44,359 nucleotides of DNA, taken from Alphaproteobacteria bacterium. Its GTDB lineage: Bacteria; Pseudomonadota; Alphaproteobacteria; Rs-D84. The position numbers were made by a program, and so were the translations under genes. Location: positions 1-44,359 of the forward strand of contig JAKSTF010000006.1 of the NCBI GenBank assembly GCA_024402715.1, read 5' to 3'. Under the pieces are notes generated by a model that saw nothing but the letters and a program-made list of their open reading frames with translations, ran no database searches and was not told where the DNA came from. Positions 17,422 through 25,168 of this stretch are shown one piece after another. The stretch's first letter is position 1, and each line of letters starts with the position of its first letter.

Positions 17422-19341
17422 TTATAATACAGTTATTTTTGTGTTTGGTGATATTGTTTTAAATATCTCTGTTACATTGATTTTACCCGGTGCATCGGCA
17501 AAGCATAAATCACGGAACACAACACGTAATGGTTTAATATTTGCAATTTCTTTGATAACAGATTCCGGTATATTTTGTTCAAAACATGCAACCAATGACG
17601 CATTATCAACATTAAAATATGTGATATTACCTGATTTTATATCACGCACATCCAAATCCAGAGTTAATCCCAAATCAATCATAACCCCATATAATAAATC
17701 AAGTGGTGTGCGATCTGATTTTATATTATCAACATTATCTAATAAACCCGTTTGGGTTGTATTTGCCGGGTTATAATAAACATCTTTCATATTGGTGTCA
17801 TCCAATTTTAAAACCTTGAACCCAATATCAATGTCTGATTTACCAGTCTCTTGAACAATTTTATCACCAGCTCTTCTGATTCTTTCTTTTGCTACCTCTG
17901 TAAGTTTATGTTCAACACCTAATTCATCACACAAAGCAATAGCATTTTCTATGGTATCTTTTGCAGCACCTGTTGTTTGTTTTAAGTTTTTATCAAGATT
18001 TTCTGGTAATTGAACCATTATAAATTTTCTGTTACCACCATCTTCTGCATTTAACTGTGTAACTGCATGTGCAGTGGTTGCAGAACCAGAGAAGAAATCA
18101 ACAATAATATCTTTATCACTGGTGCACATTTTAATTAAATATTTCAATAGTTCTACAGGTTTTGGGTTGCTAAAAACTTCTTTGTTATCAAACAATTTTT
18201 TTAACTCAGCTGTTCCTGTAGGATTGTCAAATTTTTGCTCCATAAAATCAGCAGTATGAAATTTTAGGCAAGGATCTTTATCTACTAGCTTGTTTGTACC
18301 AACTTCAAAAACTTTATCTAAATAAATCTGCATTCTTAAAGTGTTTCCTGTTTCAACTAATATTCCTAACTTTGCAGCAATATCCATACGATCTTTTGTC
18401 CATAACCATCTATTTCTATTACCATTACTATCAACAGGAGAATAAATCTTTCCATTGTATTCAAAATCATAATCACCACCCTGTGAATATCCTTGAGACA
18501 TAGCTGCTAATATTGCTTTTGTATCTCCTGATATATAATGACCATTTTGGTCTTCCAAAATTTGTGAAGGATCAACATTTCTTTCCACAACATTGTAAAA
18601 ATCTGTACAACCTGATTTTGCATAACACAATAAATAATCATGAGAAATATTCATATACTTTTCTTGTCCAGATCTTTGAAATGATGTTGTTCTAGGTATA
18701 ATTCCAATAAAAACATCAAAAACTTCATCACATATTTTCTTTAAATTTGCCACTTCATTGTCATCAATTGAAATAAAAACAACCCCTTCATCTGACAATA
18801 AATCTCTGGCTACTTTTAATCTTGGATACATCATAGAGCACCAATTTGAATGATATCTGCCATTGAATTCATCATTTTTAAATAATCTTTCATTGGTTTC
18901 TAAATCACATTGACCCTTTTGTTCCATATAATCTTTTTGGCACATTGAAAAATCATCACAATATACAAAATCATTACCTGTGTTATACGGGGGGTCAATA
19001 TAAATCATTTTAACTTTACCCAGATATGATTCTTGCAACAGTTTAAGGACATCCAGATTATCACCCTCGATATACAAATTCTTGGTTGTATCCCAATTTT
19101 TTGATTCCGCCATACACGGTCTAAGTGTTTTTCTGATTGGACTGGCCGCCCCCATTATTGCATCACGTTTACCAACCCATGTGAAATTATATGATTCATT
19201 ACCATCAACTAAATCGGGGGCTAATTCTTCTTTTAATCGTTCAAAATCAATTTTATCACCTTGGACTGCGGCCGGGCACAGTTCTGCGACTTTTTTTAAT
19301 ATATTGCCCATTGGACGTGATTCCATTTTCAATTTATCCAT
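17422..19341 (-). CDS. Type III modification methyltransferase, Mod subunit
   Basis: 639 residues. DPPY at 116-119 and the AdoMet motif DFFSGSATTAHAV at about 418-430 are in the beta-class order expected for type III N6-adenine methyltransferases. The region between them holds the target-recognition domain. Mod methylates one strand of an asymmetric site and gives specificity to Res. Over roughly 17860-19140 arginine is mostly AGA and leucine often CTT/CTA, unlike the CGT/TTA/TTG of flanking genes and of the ends of this gene, so the middle looks imported. The start overlaps the preceding small ORF by 8 bp and has an AAAGGGG site. Confidence 0.95.
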   Translation of the reverse strand: MDKLKMESRPMGNILKKVAELCPAAVQGDKIDFERLKEELAPDLVDGNESYNFTWVGKRDAIMGAASPIRKTLRPCMAESKNWDTTKNLYIEGDNLDVLKLLQESYLGKVKMIYIDPPYNTGNDFVYCDDFSMCQKDYMEQKGQCDLETNERLFKNDEFNGRYHSNWCSMMYPRLKVARDLLSDEGVVFISIDDNEVANLKKICDEVFDVFIGIIPRTTSFQRSGQEKYMNISHDYLLCYAKSGCTDFYNVVERNVDPSQILEDQNGHYISGDTKAILAAMSQGYSQGGDYDFEYNGKIYSPVDSNGNRNRWLWTKDRMDIAAKLGILVETGNTLRMQIYLDKVFEVGTNKLVDKDPCLKFHTADFMEQKFDNPTGTAELKKLFDNKEVFSNPKPVELLKYLIKMCTSDKDIIVDFFSGSATTAHAVTQLNAEDGGNRKFIMVQLPENLDKNLKQTTGAAKDTIENAIALCDELGVEHKLTEVAKERIRRAGDKIVQETGKSDIDIGFKVLKLDDTNMKDVYYNPANTTQTGLLDNVDNIKSDRTPLDLLYGVMIDLGLTLDLDVRDIKSGNITYFNVDNASLVACFEQNIPESVIKEIANIKPLRVVFRDLCFADAPGKINVTEIFKTISPNTKITVL

Positions 19342-19525
19342 TGATTTTCCCCTTTAATTCGGTAATTTTGTGCTTGATTTCAATTTGTTTATTTAATTGC
19401 GTTTCTGCACGCATTTTTGATATCAAATATGACGCAGCAATGGCCAGTTTAGATTTCTTTTGAATCTGCTTTTCTAAATCATCCCGTAATACAGATGTTA
19501 TATTATCAAACGTTTTTACCGCCAT
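19334..19525 (-). CDS. Small ORF preceding mod, possibly a truncated PLD/helicase N-terminal module
   Basis: 63 residues from ATG at 19525 (GGTGGGG site); the in-frame ATG further upstream lacks a binding site. The segment DNITSVLRDDLEKQI then SKLAIAASYL resembles, from memory, the first 35 residues of large restriction-associated helicases with a phospholipase-D-like N-terminus, which usually read DNI..DDL....GSKVSIAAA. The rest is a basic coiled coil. Its stop overlaps the mod start, so the two are coupled. It may be a real accessory protein of the type III system or a trimmed remnant. Confidence 0.6.
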   Translation of the reverse strand: MAVKTFDNITSVLRDDLEKQIQKKSKLAIAASYLISKMRAETQLNKQIEIKHKITELKGKING

Positions 19526-19969
19526 TGTCCCCACCAAAAATAAACTTTTAACGAACGTTAGATTTTTATATCTGTATTGCAATGGCCCCGTTCTGCAACG
19601 GGGTGACGGTGGGACTGCAATATCGTTGTCAAAACCGCAAAAACACCGGTAATTTACATGTTGTTTATTGTTTTTATTGATAAAACGCCGTTGGCATGTT
19701 ATAAATAAATTCGAATAAATAATAATCGTTGGTTAGATTTTTACACAGTCAACCCAAAATAACATATTGTTTTTAATATGATTTGTATGTTTCTTTTCTG
19801 AACATCAACAAAAACGTAAATAACATTAAAGATAACCACCCTGTGATAAAAATTAAGACCTTCAGTGATACACCTTTCACTGTATATCACTGTGTATCAC
19901 TGAAAATATCGGTAAATATTTTATTCATTCCACCAACACACAAATTTATTGTTAATCGGTACAAACATA
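19526..19969. other. Non-coding region between the type III operon and the recombinase
   Basis: About 440 bp with no convincing gene. It contains an inverted repeat TAACG-AA-CGTTA at 19549-19560, just upstream of the small ORF; a hairpin CCCCGTT / AACGGGG at 19586-19603; and a 13-bp inverted repeat at 19861-19904 listed separately. A 70-codon open frame on the plus strand has no binding site and is not accepted. Confidence 0.5.
19861..19904. repeat. 13-bp perfect inverted repeat next to the serine recombinase
   Basis: TTCAGTGATACAC (19861-19873) and GTGTATCACTGAA (19892-19904) are exact inverse copies around an 18-bp centre that itself contains ATATCACTG. The TATCACTG motif thus occurs three times at close spacing. 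It could be a recombinase binding or crossover site, a regulator site, or the stem of a terminator for the recombinase gene (a short T run follows on the minus strand). Confidence 0.6.
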
Positions 19970-20575
19970 TCAAAATTTACGTTTTAAATTTTTGATATGT
20001 TTGTTTAGTGTTGGAATACTTACTTTTAATTTCTTGGCTAATTTTATTTTACACACACCATTTGCCAATTGTTTATTGATAAATTTTGTTTTGCCATCCA
20101 ATTTATGTTTTTTATTTTTACTGCCGAATTTGCGTCCTAATTTTTGTCCCGCCGCACGTTTGGTGGCCAATGCATCTTTGGTTCGTTGGCAAATTAAATT
20201 GCGTTCAATTTCCGCCGATAATCCAAATGCAAACGCCAATACCTTTGATTGTATATTATCCCCTAATTCATAGCCCTCTTTTACGGTGTATAATTTTGCC
20301 CCCACATTCATACAATATTCCAATATACGCATTATCATAAATAATTTACGTCCCAAACGGGACAATTCACTGCATATAATTATATCACCGGATTTTAAGT
20401 GCCGTAACACCCCACCCAGCGCACGTTGTTCCGGTTCACGGGTTCCAGATATCCCCGCATCTTCGATATACATATCAATATGTACACCCAATGCGGCCGC
20501 ACGGGTTTCAATGCCTATTTTTTGATTTTCACAATCCTGTTTGTCTGTTGAAACACGAATATATCCATATATCAT
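19970..20575 (-). CDS. Serine recombinase, resolvase/invertase family
   Basis: 201 residues. The catalytic domain starts YIRVST with nucleophile Ser9, followed by the DAGISGT loop, SELSRLGRK with conserved arginines, and a long helix with AEIERNLICQRTKDALATKRAAGQ. A basic linker leads to a C-terminal helix-turn-helix (about 160-195) for DNA binding. The size is that of DNA invertases and resolvases (Pin, Hin, Tn3 family), not large integrases. An AAAGGAA site precedes the ATG. Inverted repeats flank the gene on both sides. No transposase is nearby. Confidence 0.93.
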   Translation of the reverse strand: MIYGYIRVSTDKQDCENQKIGIETRAAALGVHIDMYIEDAGISGTREPEQRALGGVLRHLKSGDIIICSELSRLGRKLFMIMRILEYCMNVGAKLYTVKEGYELGDNIQSKVLAFAFGLSAEIERNLICQRTKDALATKRAAGQKLGRKFGSKNKKHKLDGKTKFINKQLANGVCKIKLAKKLKVSIPTLNKHIKNLKRKF

Positions 20576-20603
20576 ACTTTTTCCTTTGGTTTATGTAAAT
20601 GCA

Positions 20604-20617
20604 ACGAATATATTCGT
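20604..20617. promoter_or_regulatory. 14-bp perfect palindrome upstream of the recombinase
   Basis: ACGAATATATTCGT is self-complementary and lies 29 bp upstream of the recombinase start, in its promoter region. It could be an operator or a recombinase half-site pair. Confidence 0.5.
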
Positions 20618-20635
20618 AAATAAAATTTTATTAAC

Positions 20636-20662
20636 AAAAACCCCGAAAACATTCGGGGTTTG
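20636..20662 (-). terminator. Terminator of the SOD-like lipoprotein gene
   Basis: Stem CCCCGAA / TTCGGGG with loop AACA, followed on the minus strand by a T run (A run at 20634-20639). Confidence 0.85.
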
Positions 20663-20688
20663 ACAGTCATACAATTTTTATTATCAAA

Positions 20689-21228
20689 TTACATATCTTG
20701 ACCAATACGGCCCCATGCGGCCTTTACACCACCATCACGTTCCAAATATATCTTAGAATCATTTAATTGCTGGGCGGTTACGCCATGTAAAACAAATGTT
20801 TCTTCCAATCTGCCCTGTTTTGAAATACGCAATTTTGGCATATTTGATACGATATTTTTATCGCTGCAACACATTCCTGTATCACATGCATTACATGGGT
20901 GGATACGAACGGTATATTTAACACCTGGACGCAAATCTTTTAAATCTACCGTCATTTTTAACCCTGCATCGGTTTCATTAAATGAAATATACCCCATCTT
21001 AGATTCTTCACCTTGGCCATTACGCGTGAACATTTTTGCCCCAACCTTTGTAACATCTGCATTTTCATATGTCTGATAATAAACAACACTTTCTGTACGT
21101 TGCATTTCACGGTGTGGACGTGAATGTTTTTTCTGGTCTTGATAACCGCATGTATTACATCCGGCCAACAAAACGGCAACACCAAATACAGACATTGCCA
21201 TCATTAATTTTTTAATTGTTTTTTGCAT
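20689..21228 (-). CDS. Cu/Zn superoxide dismutase-like lipoprotein without the usual metal ligands
   Basis: 179 residues. A lipobox LAGC places the lipidated Cys at 24. From about residue 75 the pattern GYISFNE...GLKMTVDL.DLRPGVKYTVRIHP, then MPKLRISKQGRLEETF and SKIYLERDGG, follows the beta-strand order of SodC-like proteins. The HGFHIHE copper-ligand motif is replaced by YTVRIHP, and the next loop instead carries four cysteines (PCNACDTGMCC). It therefore probably keeps the fold but not SOD activity; metal or thiol binding by the Cys cluster is possible. AAGGAG site before the start. Own transcription unit with terminator. Confidence 0.6.
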   Translation of the reverse strand: MQKTIKKLMMAMSVFGVAVLLAGCNTCGYQDQKKHSRPHREMQRTESVVYYQTYENADVTKVGAKMFTRNGQGEESKMGYISFNETDAGLKMTVDLKDLRPGVKYTVRIHPCNACDTGMCCSDKNIVSNMPKLRISKQGRLEETFVLHGVTAQQLNDSKIYLERDGGVKAAWGRIGQDM

Positions 21229-21307
21229 GTATTTCTCCTTTTGTTTTTTGGGTTACAAATTGTATTTTATAATAATAAAAATCGTATTTCGTTAGGTTTG
21301 ATTGCCT

Positions 21308-21340
21308 AAAAAAAATTGCACGATTTCCGTGCAATTTTTT
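21308..21340. terminator. Bidirectional terminator after the outer-membrane protein gene
   Basis: A long stem AAAAAATTGCACG / CGTGCAATTTTTT with loop ATTTC gives T runs in both directions. It ends 55 bases before the stop of the minus-strand gene at 21395. Confidence 0.85.
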
Positions 21341-21394
21341 CTGAAACACAAGACAACAAAATTGTGTATTTTGTTCATCAAAATACACTCGGGC

Positions 21395-21994
21395 TTAGAA
21401 CATAAATCTGATGCCAATATCACCACCAAAATTATGCAACCCAGAACGAACATCGATATAGTTATAACGGGCCGCCAAATCAACCGCGAAACGTTCCATA
21501 TCAAATGTTACACCCATTGATCCCATTGCAGAAAATTTTGTTTTACTGTCACTGCTGTCACCACTGCGTTCAACATCTGTAAATGCCATACCAATACCGG
21601 CACCTGCAAATGGACGAATTATTTTCCAATCACCCAATTCCCAATAATTGTTCCATAACAACGTTTGTGTTTTCGCACTAACATCTACATTTGATATATC
21701 ACCAAAATCGGCACTGTCTTTAACTTTGCCATAATATGACCATTCAATTTCAGAACGAACTTTATCACAAACCTCTAAACCGGCGGCAACACGTCCATCA
21801 AAAACGGTATCGGTTATTGATTCTTTGCTGCCATTAAATGAATAATTCAAATTGGTATATCCAATACCGCCACGTAAACCAATATATGGATCCATTCCCC
21901 ACATTTGCCATGTGCCTTGATCTGCACGATGCATTCCCGCAAATGCTGGGCACGCCATCAAAACAGCCAATGTTGAAACCATTACTTTTTTCAT
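21395..21994 (-). CDS. Outer-membrane beta-barrel protein
   Basis: 199 residues with a signal peptide cleaved after about residue 19 (CPAFA). The mature part has alternating hydrophobic strands, the start DPYIGLRGGIGYTNLNY, RPFAGAGIGMAF in the middle and an ending GIRFMF with terminal Phe, as in the OMP_b-brl family of eight-stranded barrels. Such proteins sit in the outer membrane as structural or adhesin-like surface proteins; no specific role can be given. A CTCC-type complement shows a GGAGAAA binding site. Confidence 0.8.
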   Translation of the reverse strand: MKKVMVSTLAVLMACPAFAGMHRADQGTWQMWGMDPYIGLRGGIGYTNLNYSFNGSKESITDTVFDGRVAAGLEVCDKVRSEIEWSYYGKVKDSADFGDISNVDVSAKTQTLLWNNYWELGDWKIIRPFAGAGIGMAFTDVERSGDSSDSKTKFSAMGSMGVTFDMERFAVDLAARYNYIDVRSGLHNFGGDIGIRFMF

Positions 21995-22123
21995 TATTTT
22001 CTCCTTTGTTGTATTTTGTTCTGATATAAAACTTTCATATCAACATGGTAATTTTATCAAAGTAATTTTCATGTTTGCATAGGTATGGATTCTTGATATT
22101 TTATCCAAATCGGTAATAAATTC

Positions 22124-22151
22124 TTGCAAAAACAATAAAAACATATATAAT
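22124..22151 (+). promoter_or_regulatory. Promoter of tRNA-Lys
   Basis: TTGCAA, 16 bases, TATAAT, ending 21 bases upstream of the mature tRNA 5' end. Confidence 0.75.
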
Positions 22152-22172
22152 CAAGGATAAACTGATTGTTTT

Positions 22173-22248
22173 GGATGCGTAGCTCAGTTGGTAGAGCAAC
22201 TGACTCTTAATCAGTGGGTCCAGGGTTCGAGTCCCTGCGCGTCCACCA
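22173..22248 (+). tRNA. tRNA-Lys (anticodon CTT)
   Basis: 76-nt cloverleaf: acceptor GGATGCG / CGCGTCC, D-arm AGTTGGTAGA, anticodon stem ACTGA / TCAGT with loop CTCTTAA, T-arm CAGGG / CCCTG, and encoded CCA. A terminator follows after 7 bases. Confidence 0.97.
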
Positions 22249-22252
22249 AAAA
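22230..22252 (+). repeat. Direct repeat copy 1 (3' end of tRNA-Lys)
   Basis: The 23 bases from the T-loop of tRNA-Lys through CCA and five A recur exactly at 22387-22409. tRNA 3' ends are classic integration sites of islands and phages. Confidence 0.8.
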
Positions 22253-22255
22253 ATT

Positions 22256-22281
22256 TCCCTTAGGCCCTAAGGGATTTTTTA
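22256..22281 (+). terminator. Terminator of tRNA-Lys
   Basis: Stem TCCCTTAG / CTAAGGGA with a 3-base loop and six T after it. Confidence 0.85.
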
Positions 22282-22386
22282 TATTTCAAAGGGACAAGAA
22301 CCCGAAGAAAGGGTTCGAACCGCAGCAAAAAGGCAGATGTTAATATGCCGGTTGCCGTATGGCAATTTTGCAAGGTCGGTTTTACC

Positions 22387-22409
22387 AGTCCCTGCGCGTC
22401 CACCAAAAA
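22387..22409 (+). repeat. Direct repeat copy 2, likely attachment-site scar
   Basis: An exact 23-base copy of the tRNA-Lys 3' end without the rest of a tRNA in front of it. The 134 bases between copies hold the tRNA terminator, a GAACCC / GGGTTC hairpin (22298-22316) that includes a T-arm-like GGGTTCGAACC, and no gene. Confidence 0.75.
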
Positions 22410-22438
22410 TAAAAATCACCAACCATGGTGATTTTTTA
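22407..22438. terminator. Terminator of the NlpD-like gene, bidirectional
   Basis: Stem AATCACCA / TGGTGATT with A run before and T run after, 19 bases beyond the stop of the minus-strand gene at 22457. Confidence 0.8.
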
Positions 22439-22456
22439 TGTTTGTAATGCAGTTTA

Positions 22457-24058
22457 CTATTTCTTTAAATATGCCGTTGGGTTATATGCCTTGGTCCCTT
22501 TGCGTATTTCAAAATGTAACTGTGGTTTTTCAACCTTACCCGTTTGACCAACTGTTCCTATTTGCCCACTAACAGATACGCGACTGCCACGACGAACATA
22601 CATTGAATCCATATGTGCATATACCGTCATCCAACCACCCGCGTGTTGAATAATTATTAAATTTCCCATTCCTTTTACTTCATTGCCGGCATACGCAACA
22701 ACACCATTTTCCGCCGCCCGAACAATCGTACCACGATTTGCACCAATATTGATACCATCATTAAATAAACCACCTGATTTTGCACCATAATTAGACAAAA
22801 TCGTTCCACGCACCGGCCATGAAAATTTTGACGATGAACGTGCCGTAATTTGTGGCAATTTCGTATTCGGATTTGATGAAATCTTTTTCTGTTCCGTCTT
22901 GGTTACAGATGCATTTTTTACATCTGTTTTTTTGGTTTCTGCTTTACTTTCAGCTTTTATTCCTACGTTTTTTTGTGTTGTTTGTGTTTTTGCATTATTT
23001 TTCGTCTGTGTTTTTACATCCTTTTTCGTCACAGGTTTGACCGCAACAGGTGATGTTTTTTCTGTTTTTTTAGATATTTCTTCTTGTTTTTTTTGTATAT
23101 CTTGCCCACCCACAATTGGTGCCGATTGTAAATCTGGAACCTTTAACTTTTGGCCAACTGATAATGTAAATGGTTGACTTAATTTGTTCATAACCGCCAA
23201 ATCATTTACAGGCACAGAATATTTACGTGATACTGAATATAACGTATCCCCAGGGGCAACAGTAATTTCACGCAAATTAACACGCGTTGTCGTCTGAACC
23301 AATGGTTGTTTTTCTTGTTTAATCGTTGGTTGTTCAACCTTTGGCTCAACCGATTTCTGTTTTACATTTTGTAAATTTTGTTGTTGTGCAGATGTCACAT
23401 TAGCCGCATCCGATTTTACCGTATCAGGCTTTAATTTTAATACCTGGCCAACGTGTAATGCATATGGTGCTTTAATGTTATTTATTTCGGCCAATTGTGC
23501 TGTTTTCATATCATATTTACGGGCCAACGAATACATTGTATCCCCACGTACAACTGTAACAGTTGTTGGTATATCTGTATCAACATGTACATGTTTATTT
23601 GGAATCATCAAATAATCATTTTCTGGAATTTTCGCAATATCAACTGCATCCGGTGCAATTGTTTCAGATATAACAACCGGTGTCATTTCAGATTTCGTTT
23701 CATCCGTTTTAACGGGTGTCATTTGTATTTTATTCTGTGTTCCTGCCCCATAAACCACAGACATATCATACGATTGGGGTGGGATAATATAATCATTTAT
23801 ACTGGCATACAAAACATAATCGTTGTATGTGCTGTCTGTACCATACAACTCTGGGGATGCATACATACCATAGTCGGTCGCTGCTGAATTATATATTTCT
23901 GCCTCGGTATCGGGATCAGCCAACAATGCAGGATATCGTGTTGAAATAAAATCCCCCACAGAATCCGGCAAAGCCACAATCTTTGGTTGCAAATCACATC
24001 CGGATATTGCAAAAACAATCGCAATAATGCCTGCAAAAAATCCTATTTTATTATTCAC
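22457..24058 (-). CDS. NlpD/DipM-like LysM and LytM (M23) lipoprotein, probably a non-catalytic amidase activator
   Basis: About 533 residues from GTG 24058, chosen because it gives a clean lipoprotein signal with AISGC. A TTG at 24088 is the other in-frame option, and no ATG is near. Two LysM domains bind peptidoglycan (GDTMYSLARKYDM and GDTLYSVSRKYSV), a long Lys/Thr/Val-rich linker follows, and the end is an M23 domain starting FSWPVRGTIL. The first zinc motif HxxxD is degenerate (NDGINIGA has no His or Asp), while YAHM and QLHFEIRKG remain. In NlpD-type activators this loss is usual: they switch on cell-wall amidases during division. It is last in the long envelope operon. Confidence 0.85.
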   Translation of the reverse strand: MNNKIGFFAGIIAIVFAISGCDLQPKIVALPDSVGDFISTRYPALLADPDTEAEIYNSAATDYGMYASPELYGTDSTYNDYVLYASINDYIIPPQSYDMSVVYGAGTQNKIQMTPVKTDETKSEMTPVVISETIAPDAVDIAKIPENDYLMIPNKHVHVDTDIPTTVTVVRGDTMYSLARKYDMKTAQLAEINNIKAPYALHVGQVLKLKPDTVKSDAANVTSAQQQNLQNVKQKSVEPKVEQPTIKQEKQPLVQTTTRVNLREITVAPGDTLYSVSRKYSVPVNDLAVMNKLSQPFTLSVGQKLKVPDLQSAPIVGGQDIQKKQEEISKKTEKTSPVAVKPVTKKDVKTQTKNNAKTQTTQKNVGIKAESKAETKKTDVKNASVTKTEQKKISSNPNTKLPQITARSSSKFSWPVRGTILSNYGAKSGGLFNDGINIGANRGTIVRAAENGVVAYAGNEVKGMGNLIIIQHAGGWMTVYAHMDSMYVRRGSRVSVSGQIGTVGQTGKVEKPQLHFEIRKGTKAYNPTAYLKK

Positions 24059-24108
24059 AATGGAAATTATATCATAAACACATGGCAAAATAAACAGTTT
24101 GTCCCGTA

Positions 24109-24828
24109 TTAATCTCTATTTTCTGTTTTACGCATAAACAAAATACTGGTTTCAAATAACGCCCACATCGGAATAGCCAACAACATTTGTGAAACAATAT
24201 CTGGCGGCGTCAAAACAGCCGCTGCAACAACAATTGCAACAATTGCATAACGTCGTGCATGAATAACACGTGCACGCGATAAAATACCAATGCGATTCAA
24301 CATAACCATTACCAGTGGTAATTGGAATGCAATACCAAAAACCTTCATCATATCAATTGAAAACGACAAATAATCACGTGCCGCTGGCATCAATACTGCA
24401 GGAACCGGGGCATGTGTATTTAAATCAATAAAAAATTCAAAAACCGTTGGAAATAAAACATAAAATGCAAATGCAGCCCCAAAAACAAATAACAACGGTG
24501 AAAATATCATAATTGGCCAAATTAAACGCCGTTCATTTGCACGCAATCCGGGGGCAACAAACATCCATGCCTGTCCCAATCCAAATGGGATGGTGGCCGC
24601 CAATGCGAACATTACAGATAATGACAAACGAATCATTAAACCATCTGATATTCCACTGTATAAAAATGTTCCGTCCGGCCATACCTGCATTAACGGCATT
24701 ATCAACCATTCTTGGGCCTGGGGGGACAAATACCAACCAATAAAAAACATACCGCCAAACACACAAAACGTCCATAATAAACGGCGACGAAATTCCGTAA
24801 AATGTTGCATCAGGGTCATTTCTTTCAT
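24109..24828 (-). CDS. tatC: TatC, twin-arginine translocase core
   Basis: 239 residues with six membrane helices. It starts MTLMQHFTEFRRRLLW, the TatC N-terminal signature, with the conserved Glu in FTEFR, and has VFGIAFQLPLVMVML in helix 4 and a final RKTENRD tail. TatC binds twin-arginine signal peptides of folded proteins. Its start overlaps the tatB stop by 4 bp. Confidence 0.94.
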   Translation of the reverse strand: MKEMTLMQHFTEFRRRLLWTFCVFGGMFFIGWYLSPQAQEWLIMPLMQVWPDGTFLYSGISDGLMIRLSLSVMFALAATIPFGLGQAWMFVAPGLRANERRLIWPIMIFSPLLFVFGAAFAFYVLFPTVFEFFIDLNTHAPVPAVLMPAARDYLSFSIDMMKVFGIAFQLPLVMVMLNRIGILSRARVIHARRYAIVAIVVAAAVLTPPDIVSQMLLAIPMWALFETSILFMRKTENRD

Positions 24829-25166
24829 TTGTTTTTTCCACCCTGTTGTTTTGATGTTTTATTTTTTGTTTTAGGCTGTATTTTTTTTCGCTTTCCTGTA
24901 TTGGATTTACTAATTTGATTAATTGGTGTGGTAAAATCGGCCATTATGTCTGCAGTGGTTGTTCGTAACAATTCATCAATCGGTTGTTCCATATCTATAG
25001 TTTGTTTAATTTGTTCAGATGCATCTGTAATACGCCACATAATACCACGAACAAATTTTACAATACGCGCCAAAAAACGCACAACATCAGGCCACATTCG
25101 TGCAGGTATTACCAATGCAGCCACAATTAATATCACACAAAATTCAGCCCAACTGATTCCAAACAT
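24825..25166 (-). CDS. tatB: TatB-like component of the twin-arginine translocase
   Basis: 113 residues. One N-terminal helix MFGISWAEFCVILIVAALVI with the conserved Glu8, then an amphipathic helix (about 25-45) and a highly basic Lys/Thr/Asn-rich tail. The usual GP hinge after the helix is replaced by PARMWPD. Position immediately before tatC favours TatB over TatA; the tatA gene lies separately at 33476. Overlaps tatC by 4 bp and follows lolA by 2 bp. Confidence 0.85.
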   Translation of the reverse strand: MFGISWAEFCVILIVAALVIPARMWPDVVRFLARIVKFVRGIMWRITDASEQIKQTIDMEQPIDELLRTTTADIMADFTTPINQISKSNTGKRKKIQPKTKNKTSKQQGGKNK

Positions 25167-25168
25167 TT

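Noticed and set aside
19783..19995. 70-codon plus-strand frame next to the recombinase
   Set aside because: No ribosome binding site; it runs through the inverted repeat and into the 3' end of the recombinase gene.
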